From: Cavia porcellus
Lineage: Eukaryota > Chordata > Mammalia > Rodentia > Caviidae
NCBI RefSeq assembly: GCF_034190915.1
Contig: NW_026947490.1
Span: 68,561,494 to 68,625,493, forward strand
Reading direction: 5' to 3'
DNA length: 64,000 nucleotides
Part shown: in pieces, positions 46,474-57,112 of the stretch
Layout of the letters: each line of letters opens with the position of its first letter
Position numbering within the stretch: position 1 is the stretch's first letter
Program-made: the position numbers and the translations under genes
Notes under the pieces: generated by a model
What the model saw: only the letters and a program-made list of their open reading frames with translations
Database searches by the model: none
Told to the model about the DNA's origin: nothing

Positions 46474-46556
46474 GCTTGGGCTGAGGATTTAGTTCATGGG
46501 CATAAGCGCCTTCCTGGCAAGTGCAGGGTCTTGAGTTCAATCCCCAGTACAAAAGG
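46474..46556 (+). mobile_element. ID SINE with tail expanded to GAA repeat
   Basis: 'gggctgaggatttagttcatggg' (A box degraded), 'cttcctggcaagtgcagggtcttgagttcaatccccagtac' (B box intact). It runs directly into the GAA tract, which appears to have grown from the A-rich tail. Confidence 0.88.
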
Positions 46557-46658
46557 AAGGAGAAGAAGAAGAAGAAATGAAGAAGAAGAAGAAGAAGAAG
46601 AAGAAGAAGAAGAAGAAGAAGAAGAAGAAGAAGAAGAAGAAGAAGAAGAAGAAGAAAA
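46557..46658 (+). repeat. (GAA)n microsatellite, about 100 bp
   Basis: Almost uninterrupted AAG/GAA triplets, broken by one ATGA near 46577. The long Lys or Glu frames through it are artefacts. Confidence 0.97.
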
Positions 46659-48955
46659 GAATTGTAAAATGTCTGCGAAGAAGAAACCATCAAGCTACAC
46701 TGCTGACCCTGGAAGAAGATGAGAGAAAACTCAGCCTACAGCCAGAAGATCAAGTCAGTGAATCACAAATGAGCAAGATCAGCTAGGATCTGCTGATCTC
46801 AGCCTTCAACAGCAAAGCTGCAAACCCCTAAAAGCCAGCATCTATGATTATGCGTCTCCAGGTACTGCATTTGCTACGGAGCTCATGGATCTCACAGAGC
46901 TCCTACACAGTAGACCATGGTCTGGAACCCCAAATTCAGGGCTTCTAAGACTGGACTGCAAGGTCTTTGTATATGCCACAGCTGGCCCAATCTCTTCTGA
47001 GAGTGATGGGCAGGTTATCTGATTATTAAAATGATTCTCAGAGCTCCAGGTCACAATCTCAGTTCCCAAGCACACAGACCAGCACTTCTGTGTTATTGAG
47101 TATCAAATAAACCTGTTGTATTTTATATACAGTTCTCTGCAGTTTGGACCAACAGGGAAAAAGAATGGAGTTAGAAACAGGTCTACGTTTTGGTTGGTCA
47201 GTCATCTCACTTTATGCTCTTTTAGATTTTTCTGGTCCATTTTCTGAAGAACAGTTATTGCCTAAAGTTATCAGTAATCGGTACAGAAGTTAATTGGACT
47301 CTACTCCCGGGAGACTTCCTCCTTTAGCAGTTCCTGTCTTTCTAAAAGGAAAACAAAAGCCTTGCAGAGCGAAAAATAAATCTGCCTTTTCTCATTATTA
47401 CGAAAACTTTGGCTGGAAATGGATCTTTACCTACCCCTGTGTTTTATGACAATATATAAAGGACAGGGAAGCATTATTTTGCAGGGTTTGAAAACAGGTA
47501 TTTAGATTGTTTTCTTCCTCTTTAAATTTTTTCTGCTGAAGGGGTTCTTTCAAGAGGGGAAAAGCTGACAGCTGCTGTGTTCCCACATCATTGCTCCTGT
47601 GTTTGCTCGGAAGACCTCTGGGACTGAGATAAAGAGGAAGGGGAGCAGTACACTCAGCTCAGGGGTGCAGCTTCCTCCAGGCTTCCTCCAGCTCAGGGGT
47701 GCAGCTTCCCCCAGAGCGAGAAGCAGCTGATGTTTCTCTGCCTCCGGCCCACCTCTCCCTCTTAGAACACAGCCCAAAGCGGGCATTTTTATGCCTTCCT
47801 GCCTCTGTCTAGGTATATATTTTCAAGTTCAAAAACAAAGAATTGCATTGAAGGAAATTCTATAGGAAATCATTTTATTCTCTTTCTGGAAAAATCAAAA
47901 GCTGTGTGTTTTGGGGGTGTCCAATGTGAAATGGTTGTAACTGTTCCCGTGTAGTCAGCCCCAGTTCCCAGAGTTCTTAGGAACCCTGGTCAGCATGCCC
48001 AGCCTCTGAGCGTCAGGCCGAGCCTCAGGCTGGGTCTGCCTTGAGCTGGGACTGGTGGATGAGTACACTATGAAATGATTGCTAGAAAACATTGTTTCAT
48101 GGTGATTCTCTCAAAATGTTTAGGATTTGTCGGGCCTTCTGTAAATAAATCATTCTTGACATTTCGCTTATTTGTTGTTATTTTTCTTGCTAAGAGGCAA
48201 CTCCAATGTTACCATTAAATGGGCACATTATGTTTATCAAAGCCCAGCCAGAGAGAAGACAAAACTCATGGTGATCAGTGGAGACAAGAATCTTCACACT
48301 TCCTGCTCAAGCAACATCAATAGACAGGAGCCTTTCCTCCAATAGGCCTATCCCAGGCCCTGGGGATACAAAAGCAGCTCCATCTCCCACCCCAAACACG
48401 TCCCTGGCCACTGAGCTCACCTTGGTCTACACGGGATGCTTCCAAGCTAAACCCAGTGTTAAGAATTAGTTTGAATGAAGGGAATAGAGAGGCAGACCCC
48501 AGACTCCTACCTCAGCCCATTTTCTGCGGTTGGTTTCATGAGCATTCTTGGTTGCTTTTTAGCCAACTTTCTTTTGTACTATATTTAAAAATAGGAAAAT
48601 TATTGTTTCACAAATGTTTTTCTAAAAGGCATTGTTTTCTAATTTAAGGGAATGCATTTACTCAACAAAGACCTCAGCGCTTTCTGCAGGCACTGGACTG
48701 TCTCCCCAGAGGCGCTCTGAGCACTGGTGGGAGCCCATGTCCAGCTGGGTAAGGCATAGAGGCTCCTTCTCATTCCCCAGGGGGAGAAGTACCCTGGCTC
48801 TGCTCACAGTCCCAGGTGTGTGGCATGGGATACGGGTCAGAAATGAAAGAAATTGGGGAATGGAAGAACTTTCTCTCTCCTCCCCTCCTCTTCTTTTTTC
48901 TCCTTTCCCTTCCCCTTTCCTTTGCAGACTCTTCTCTCTCCCTGTCTCCCTGTCT

Positions 48956-48960
<5 letters not shown>
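46659..48960. other. Unique non-coding sequence
   Basis: 'atcaaataaacctgttgtatt' at about 47104 is a polyadenylation-type signal that could close an unrecognised LTR or transcript. A 34-bp tandem duplication (cagctcaggggtgcagcttcc at 47655 and 47689) is present. No convincing gene. Confidence 0.45.

Positions 48961-49005
<45 letters not shown>
48961..49005. repeat. (CT)n microsatellite
   Basis: About 45 bp of TC, preceded by CT-rich CCTGTCTC repeats from 48935. The 191-codon plus frame and 149-codon minus frame spanning it are driven by this tract. Confidence 0.95.
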
Positions 49006-49008
<3 letters not shown>

Positions 49009-52000
49009 TTTCTTGGGAACAGCATCCTCATACAAGTTTTGCCAGGGTGAAGCCATGCAAGTCCGGTGGAGCACAAACAAACACCACCATGGTTCAGGGT
49101 GTTTCATGTCTGAATGTGTTCAGATAGTTACACAACTAGAGAGCCTGGAACAAAAGAAAACAAAGCCCAGGAGAAAAGAATGTTTTGAATCTGCTTTTCT
49201 TTATTAAACCAAACCAAGTCCATTCCATACATTGATCATCATTTGCCAGAGTCTGTCTGGACAAGTTTTTCCCAGGTATGTGGCTCAGAAACAAGATTTC
49301 ACCCTATTTTTCCTCTTGTGTGTGTGCTACCATATCCTCCAAAGCCTCCATGGGATCTGATTTGCATGTATATTTCCATAAGCTGAAGACACATTTGCAG
49401 AAGGGTCTTCTTTCCTGAGAGACCCCCAAAGAAGGATTTAGAGATAGATTCTTTTCATTCTTTCATGTAGCCCTTGACACCTTCAGGATCTGTGTAACTG
49501 AGCACCATCTGTAAAGCATTCTTGGGACTAAAGAATCCCCCTAGGTGAAAGAACGGTTAAGAAGATCAGAGCAGTGTGTGTCATGACAAAGGGAGGTCTC
49601 AAGATCCCTGCCACACTGCATGCTTCTGATCTAAGTGTCCTCTGGAGGTTTGTGTTCAGCTATAGGAGACAGGTGGCTAAAAATTCATAGATGTCTTCTG
49701 GCCGTGAAAATATTAAAGATATGTGCAAGGCTCAAGGGAGAGGAGCAGGACCATAGCAGTTAACTGTGCGGTGGAGACGACTATAGAGTCAGGACCCTGA
49801 GGTAATGTGTCTGTCGGTGAGGCTCCCTGCAGAACAACTGATAGGACAGGCTGGCCATGATGTTGGCAGAACAGGAACCAGGATGAGGTCTGGGAACCAA
49901 TGGTGGTAGCATCAGTTGGGGGTGTCCACAGTGGCATAACCTGGCAGTTGCAGCATTACTAGGGAGTGCATCTTCAACAGCTCTAGAAGAAAGTGATGAG
50001 AAGGTTGGTCTGTGCCCCTCTAGCAGGTAAATGGTCTTGGAAGGAGTGGCGCTGAGGAGGGGCAGCCCCCAGCAGAAGCAGCAGTGGCCATTTTCCATGC
50101 AGTGCGGTACAGAGTGGCCCTGGCAGCCAGGCAGAGAATTCATGGTGCTGAAGCAGGCAGCAGGCAGAATGCAGTGAGCAGAGAGCCATTTGTGTAAAGA
50201 CGAGAAGGACAAGCCCGAGGGCCAGCGCCCAGGCCCTGGGTCAGTGGAGCATGGGAAAGGAGGGTTACAGGCTGGGACCAGTGCAGCAGAGCAGGGGACA
50301 CTGTGGCACTGGGCACACTGCTGCTGATGCACTCCGTCACACCCGCTCAAGCATCTTCTTCCCGTCTGACTATATTCACAACCTCATGGGAGGAGAGTGG
50401 CTTCAGCCTCTGAGGTTGCACCTACTGGGTTGAGCCCAAGGCATCCAACAAAGGACGCTGTGGTCTTGGACTGCTTATGATGACCGTAATGCATACACTT
50501 ATTCACACAAGGGACAGCTATGTTCTTAAAGGCATTATAAGTCTAACATGTGATATTCAACCACAGGATCCTAGGGTTGAACCAGATATCAACAGATAAG
50601 CCAATTGAGTCCCACATAGCTTGATAACTTGCCAAGAATTATGGAAGTCCTCCTCAGTCTTCCCAATCTGACATTTCTCCCCCTCCACATGAGGTCTGCT
50701 ATCCATGCCTGCTATAAATAAAAGAAACCACAGGGGTGGAATAACTGAGAAAACTCTCTAAGGACATTTGCCTTGACTTGTATCCATGCATTTTTTTCTC
50801 CCTACACTCAAATACACATAGGACAAGGACAGTCATCCGTGGAGCGGCTGGGAGTGAGGCAGTGAGCTTGGGCCGGCCCCAGGGAAGGGACTAAGTAAAT
50901 GATCACTGAGTGATACTCCTGGGGGTTGGAGGTAAATTTAGAGACTGGTTTTTATTTGATTGCATAATTTGCTAAAGGAGATAAAAGTATAAAATGACAG
51001 ACCAAGCGCATGCCATTGACTTTCCAGGCTTCTTGTAGGGTCTCTAAGAAGAAGGTGGTAAGTGGAGTCTACACCCCCGCAGCACATTTTCCCACTGCTA
51101 GCGCTGTATAGGAAAGACCTCCCCACCTGCCTGTGGTCCCTTCGGATTTAATACAGCCAAACTCTGCTTTAACTTTCTCTATCCCAAATGAGGCCCTTCC
51201 TCAGACTTCCAAACGCTTTCCTGAATGACCCTCATTCTTCTAGTCACCTTCAAATTCATCCTTGACTTCTGCTTCTCCTCTAGGCCAAGGTCCTGGGACC
51301 TAATGTCTGGGCCACTTCAGTGGCTTGTTGTTTTCCCTAGTCTTGAATGCTTCTCTCTTAAATCATACAGTTGGGTACACAGCATCCCCTCCTAACATAG
51401 GGGCTCCTCATTGTTGGAATTCCATCCTCTGGCTTTTGGACTCATCCATCATCCCCCAATTTACCTCCCTGCTGTCAAATGCATTATTCAGTCACTCCTG
51501 AGTCTAAGCAGCCCACCCCACTTTTCCATTTGAGTTCCCTTATCAGGAATATACTGTTAATCAATAAGGTAAAGCAAGCAAAGGACCCAGTGTCTGTTAT
51601 TTAATAAGGACTCCAAACAGGTTAGCTTTCTTTAAATTCTGCATCAGTACTTCCCTCCAGGAAGCGTTCCCTGAATGCCTGCCTCCCATCGGCTTATCTA
51701 CGCTGCCTAGTTGGTATTTACTTAGGTTACCTTGTGCTATAACTATCTTTCAACCTTCAGATGCATTTTAGCCCACGACCACAAGGCCTCAAAACTCTCA
51801 GCATTTCCATCCGTACACACTGTGTGCTGCAGAGAGCAGGAGCCTACGATCTTGCAGTGATGTTGCCGCAGCAGCTTTGCTAGAAGGCTGTTAGCTCCAA
51901 ACAGGGAAACCTCACTGGCCCAGCTTTCAAACCCCATAGGGAGCTCTGGAAATGCAAGAATTTTTAGGTGAAGAAAGGAAGAAGAGGAGGAAGAGAACAA

Positions 52001-53432
52001 ATATTTATCAACCGCCTTTTAGGTATAAGGTTATATATATTTTTCTAAGTGTCCTTAATATAAAGAAAAAAATGAAATAAAAGGAGAAAACTGACTCAGA
52101 CAGGCTAACAGATGTATCATCGCCTAAGACTTGAGCCCAATAATTTCTGATCCTATTGAAAAATGACTAATGCTGAGATGAACTACAGACTCTTGACTCC
52201 GCCTGACACTCTCTAGTGAGAAGGAAGGTGAAGGCGTTGGGGCACGTGTTGGTGTCTGTAAGAACACCCTGAAGCTGTAGTGAGCATTCCGGAGAGATTC
52301 CTCTCTGTCTCACTCATGCGTATGAGCTTCGAGAGCCTGCTCCAACTCCAGGTCCAGACACAGCACCTTGGTACCTCTCATACATACACCTAAGACAGAC
52401 TCTGTCTCTCTGTCTCTATGTGTCTCCCTAACCCCTCTGTCATTTATCACATTCCAAAATGTACTGAGTAATGGAAATGCTTACATTATTCCTCCAGTTT
52501 CATAGATGGGACATCTGAAGAGCGGACCACAGCAGTGACTTGTGTAGTGTTTCATGACAGAGCTCATGCCCTTACCCTAAACTGCTGCTCAGTCTGAGTG
52601 AAAGATGAGAGATTCTTCACTGCTGATAGCTACTCTTATACTGGTAGTACCTTCTGAGATGATCAAGTATCACAAAAGAAGCTTGAGGAGGTTTCACCCA
52701 AATGTTCGTACAATTCATCAGCCACAGCACTTTACATGCAGCGGGGCTGAGGCAGGATTAACACCCAGAACAAACTCCAGCTCCCAGTAGAAAGGTCAGC
52801 AGGGTGCAGCTAGAGTTTACCGAGCCCAGGTCCAATCCTAATAAAAGTCCCCCGTGGTGGTTCCTGGTCTCCGTGTCACTAATTAACCAACTGCTCCTCT
52901 CTCCTTCCTTCCTGTGGTTCATCCGGTATCACATACTTCCACGGAAGAACAAAAAGTAGTATCAGGCTGTTGCTATGGAGACATAAGAACCATCTGAATT
53001 GCTATCACATCATAAAAGCAAAATTCCAATCACCAGTCTTTAACCAGGGGACTGTCGAAATCTTGCTCATATTTTTAGAATGTGTGACATTTAACACATT
53101 GATGAATGTTTCCAGGTTCCTTGCTTTCATATTTAGATGGGATTTTTCAGCTCAACTTGCTGGAATATTTTTCACCTTTTTGCTTTGTTTTGTTTTCTAC
53201 TAGAAAATGCTCCATCTACAGATAGTGTGTACAATTATTTTTACGATTTTCTTATTTCCAAATGGTGCTGCATTCTCATTTCCTATGTTCTGTTTATTCT
53301 ATAATTAAAATCATTCTCTCTCTAGCTGTCTGTCTCCACAATCACCAGACTATACTTTTACACAGGATTTCATCCAGGTCTTAATCTTTACTATTCTTTT
53401 CTTTTTTTACTTTCTTCCTTTTTTTTCTTATT
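49006..53432. other. Unique non-coding sequence including a 189-codon frame
   Basis: The minus-strand frame 49781-50350 (189 codons, Cys- and His-rich) is the longest outside transposons that is not repeat-driven. I recognise no domain, signal peptide or family. A possible inverted MIR lies near 52445-52580 ('cagtttcatagatgggacatctgaag'). Otherwise nothing nameable. Confidence 0.45.
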
Positions 53433-53545
53433 TTTTTGAGACAGGGTCTCACCATGTAGCCCAGGTTAGCCTCAAATTCACAGCGATCCTCTATGTCAGC
53501 CTCCTGAGTGCTAGAATTACAGAACTGTGCCAACACACCTGGCTG
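53433..53545 (-). mobile_element. B1 SINE
   Basis: On the plus strand: 'ttttttgagacagggtctcaccatgtagcccaggttagcctcaaattc' through 'cctcctgagtgctagaattacag', ending 'cacacctggc'. This is the inverted 7SL-derived B1 monomer. TATTCTT-like sequence on both sides may be a short target duplication. Confidence 0.9.
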
Positions 53546-53777
53546 CATTATTCTTAATTGATCACACTTTAAGCTAATAATCAACAGTCTTACATGGCAG
53601 CCAAAAGTGTATGACTGCTTAGCTCATAGATTTTTAACTCTGAAGTCAGCAGACCGTTACTGTCTGTCATGAGTCCAACTTACTGAATCCCCAAGTTCTA
53701 CACAAATCACTCTTTTAGCTCTGGAGTAATAGGTGTACTTATTTCATACTTCTCCTTTATAAGAACTGCCAACAGAA

Positions 53778-53892
53778 ATTAGGCATGGTGATGCACACCT
53801 GTAACCCTAGTACTTGGGAGGCCAAAGCAGGAGGTATTGCTGTGAGTTTGAGTTCAGCCTGGGCTACGTAATGAAACTGTGTCAAAAAACAA
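53778..53892 (+). mobile_element. B1 SINE with probable target duplication
   Basis: 'aggcatggtgatgcacacctgtaaccctagtacttgggaggccaaagcaggag' through 'gagttcagcctgggctacg' is a B1 monomer. GCCAACAGA before (53768-53776) and GCCAACAAA after (53893-53901) form a 9-bp duplication with one mismatch. It lies 230 bp from an inverted B1. Confidence 0.9.
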
Positions 53893-53944
53893 GCCAACAA
53901 ATAAGAATTGCTAATAGAATTTTGCTTCACTCTGAGCATGCAGT

Positions 53945-53946
<2 letters not shown>

Positions 53947-53987
<41 letters not shown>
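53947..53987. repeat. (CA)n microsatellite
   Basis: About 41 bp of CA repeats. Confidence 0.97.
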
Positions 53988-53989
<2 letters not shown>

Positions 53990-54990
53990 TATGTTGTTTG
54001 TCCTATTTGAAAGATGCTAAAAGAGGTTGATCAACAACGATAACCTAGTTAGTTTAGAATAAAAAGATAGGAAGCTGAAGATACAGTCAGGAAACAAAGC
54101 TCTGCTCAGAGCAACCTGTCCAGCTCATCCACTGTGTGTAGCAGGTCTCCTCCACATTCATTTCATTCTGTGCTGTGGCCCCTTCAAATCTTCTGGCACA
54201 TGTAAGAGATTTCTTTGATCCTCAATCATTGAGAGCTTCAGGATCCTTCAGACTTATTTGTTTCCTCGTCTTGAAACCTCTCCACAGAAGAGTCTTCATG
54301 GGCTCTCCAAGCATCACACAATATGCTCAAGTGCAGCAGTGAGCCCGGCAGTAGTGAGGTGTAACTTACTCTGTGCCTTTGCCTTTCCAGGAACTGATAT
54401 CTCTTCTCTAGATTACAGGATTAAAAGCACAACGAATTCCTTGAAAGATATTTTAAACACCTTTGCATCTGTTTTTCCCCAGGGGTCACTGAAAGTTGAT
54501 TTCTCTATTTACCATTGCATTTTTAATCCCTCAATCAGTTTCAGTTGTCAGTGTCATGTACACAGCAATGTGAACTGGAGAGATTTGCATAGACAGTGAT
54601 GCCATAGAAAGAAATAAAAGAACAATGGCTACTGTTTGCTTATGCCAACACTGTTATCCTTGTCAATATCAAGGCCAAGTTTAATGCTGTTTTCAGAAAT
54701 TCCACTTGGACCAACCATGGCTAATTCTGTTTCCTGTTTGAATAAGATTTCTAACAATCATGATCTGAGGACGGATATGCTTCTACTGCAGATGATTTTT
54801 AAGTACATTTTGACTCTCAGTATGCCCATGGACACATATCATCTTGCTTTTTCCCTGATAGGCTGCCTCTTAATCAATCAATCAATTAATCAAAAAACCC
54901 AAAACAATGGACCCAGTGATGTGCCTCATATTGTAAAGCAAGCTGTTGGAGGTGTGAGAGAGCCTTCCTGAATTTCCACTTCATGGTATC
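53988..54990. other. Unique non-coding sequence
   Basis: Frames of 111-113 codons (54258-54599, 54636-54971) carry no domain. A short AATC repeat lies at 54871-54893. Confidence 0.5.
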
Positions 54991-55110
54991 AGGTCTGGAG
55001 ACTCTTTTATCAACAAGAGACTAAAGTCCCAGAAAACAGAATGTTATATTTCATGGCTTTGTGTGTGTGTGTGTGCACGCGTGCATGTGTTGGGTGTGTG
55101 CACGTATATG
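54991..55110 (+). repeat. 120-bp repeat, copy 1 of 2
   Basis: 'tctggagactcttttatcaacaagagactaaagtcccagaaaacagaatgt' leading into a GT-rich stretch. It matches 55909-56030 with substitutions and small indels. The copies are 0.92 kb apart, same orientation. Confidence 0.8.
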
Positions 55111-55124
55111 TGCATAGTAAGAAG

Positions 55125-55290
55125 GATGGAAAACAGAGCTCATTCATGCCAGGCAAGCACTCTGCCTCTGAGCTACCACCCCAGCCCTTGTCTTTTAACT
55201 TTGAGACAGATCTTGCTAAGTGTTCTAGACTGGCCTTACACTTACAACCCTCTTCTTCGCCTCCCAGTAGCTGGAGTTACAGGCATGGGG
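55125..55290 (-). mobile_element. B1-ID dimeric SINE
   Basis: On the plus strand the order is the inverted ID part ('catgccaggcaagcactctgcctctgagctaccaccccagcc'), then the inverted B1 part ('ttgagacagatcttgctaagtg...actggcc' and 'cctcccagtagctggagttacaggcatg'). The dimer therefore reads B1 then ID on the minus strand. Confidence 0.85.
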
Positions 55291-55908
55291 GACAGCAGCT
55301 CACTTTACTGCATTTTGCACCTCACCGTGTCTTATTACTCAGCAAGGTGGAATAAGAATGCCTGGAGTGAGGGAACCGCTGTAGGAATGAATTCAAAACA
55401 CAAGCCAGACCAATCTTCAAGGAGCTATAACTTGGTCAGAGCAGACAGCGGAAACCATTCATAAATTTAAAATGGCCTTTGGAGCCACATGTGAAGACAT
55501 ATTATGGACTGCAGTGCTGCAGGGTGCCATGGGGGTGGTCAGCATTGTGTTCCTGACCCAGTGGAGAGTGTGGATTAGGTGCAAATCACTAAGGAGGACT
55601 TCATGGATTCCAAGTGATGTGGCCTCAGTTCTCCAAAGTGGCAGAATCTGGAGGTGTGGGGTGAGACTGAACAGTGAAGGACAGAGTGATGTCAGAGAGC
55701 AGCTCCACTGCACTAAGAAATGCACTGGATGCAGAGTCCCCAGGCACCAGTGCAGAGGGATGTTGCTTTCCCACAGTGCTCAGGTTTCTATGCCTCCACA
55801 TCAATTATTAAAGGGATTCTTCACTCCAGGAGCTTTACAAAGGCGAAAGGATAAGAAGAAAGAACTGCGTACCTTGGAATGAACAATGGACATTAGCAAT
55901 AAACTAAA
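55291..55908. other. Unique spacer
   Basis: A 136-codon plus frame (55472-55882) has no recognisable domain. No repeat was identified. Confidence 0.45.
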
Positions 55909-56030
55909 AGATCTGGAGACTCTGTTTTATCAATCAGAAACTAATGTCCCAGAAAATAAAATGTCATATTCCATTGATTTGTGTTTGTGTCCATGTGCAT
56001 GTATACACGTACGTGTGTGTGATGTGGCCA
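55909..56030 (+). repeat. 120-bp repeat, copy 2 of 2
   Basis: 'tctggagactctgttttatcaatcagaaactaatgtcccagaaaataaaatgt' is the partner of 54991-55110. It too runs into TG-rich sequence with CATGTGCATGTATACACG. Confidence 0.8.
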
Positions 56031-56734
56031 CAGTTAAGTTGCTATCTCACTTATGGAGATGCCACTGTAACGTTCTAAAGTCAGCTCAGGGCTCTTCTCA
56101 GCAGGACGCTGGCACACTTGTTAGTTTGGTGAAATCCAGGAAATGTGTTGCTCCTTTCCAAGACTTCTGGGCTCTTTTTCTCTACCAGTTCTTTCATGAC
56201 CAGTGACCCACTGCAGCCTGGTCCCTGTGCTTATCTGAAGTCTTCCATCTCAAGGCTGAAATGAGCCAATGAAATTTCTATTTCCCTCTAATTCCTTTAA
56301 GATGAGGCTTTAATAAACAGAATCCCTGGGGCTAGAAATATGTAACCAGCTCCACATGTTGGCTGTGAAGGAGACTCCTGGGAAGTCTCTGCCTTGCCAT
56401 TGTGAGATCTATAAAATCACCATCCACAAGTCCTTAGAGGCAGATGTAGGTGTGGGGGGGGGGATGCAGGGGGCTGGGTCAGGAGGGTGTCCTTGAAGAC
56501 CCTCTGATCTTCACAGGCAGAGAATTAACCCTGGGCATGTTCACCCCACAGCATCTGCTTCCATATTCAGAAAGCACTCCTCCCTCCCCAGCAACCTGCC
56601 TGTACCTTCCGGCCTGGGTCCTGCATTTAACCCCTTGGGACCCCCAAGCTCTCATAGGCCTCAGGTTGACTCTTATTTATTTCAGGAAGTGCTGTGTGCT
56701 GAACCTCAGCTTTCTTGTACTGAGTTTGAATTTC
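56031..56734. other. Unique spacer
   Basis: A G run lies at 56453-56462. A 104-codon plus frame (56450-56764) has no domain. It contains the 60-bp shared block at 56531-56590. Confidence 0.45.
56531..56590 (+). repeat. 60-bp segment shared with 44.4 kb, copy 2
   Basis: Partner of 44422-44483. The core GCATCTGCTTCCATATTCAG is identical. Confidence 0.85.
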
Positions 56735-57110
56735 ATACGAACAGTGCGATTTTCTCCTTTTTAACTGAAGTGAAATTCACATATACTGTATCAGATATTG
56801 TCAAGGGAGCAATCGGTAGCATTTAACACATTCACAGTGTTGTGCATCCACTCCGCCTTCTCATCACCCCAAAAGAACTGAGCCAGTGGGGACCCAGTGG
56901 CGGGGTCTGCAAGCCACCTGTCTCTGCTTCCTCTTAGTCCCTGGCAACTGTCAGCTTCTGCTGTGCTTTTAGAGATTCACCTATTCAAGCATTTCATGTA
57001 AATGGGACCCTAGAACACATGAGATGGTGGGTTTGGCTTCTTTTGCTTGGCATAATGTTTTTAGAATGCACCAACACCTGAGTTTAGGATGGAAAGCAAG
57101 TTGACATGTA
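56735..57110 (-). mobile_element. Old L1 3' end fragment
   Basis: 'aactgaagtgaaattcacatatac', 'tcacagtgttgtgcatccactcc', 'cctattcaagcatttcatgtaaatggga' and 'cttggcataatgttttt' follow the inverted 3' UTR of old L1M elements. Confidence 0.75.
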
Positions 57111-57112
57111 GT

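Noticed and set aside
46454..46786. Long Glu, Lys or Leu homopolymer frames
   Set aside because: Artefacts of the GAA microsatellite in three frames and its complement.
47100..47130. End of a transcript at ATCAAATAAACC
   Set aside because: An isolated polyadenylation-type signal. No upstream exon or LTR structure could be shown.
48632..49207. 191-codon plus-strand open frame and its 149-codon antisense partner
   Set aside because: Openness is caused by the CT repeat (Ser-Leu or Arg-Glu runs). There is no domain or conserved start context.
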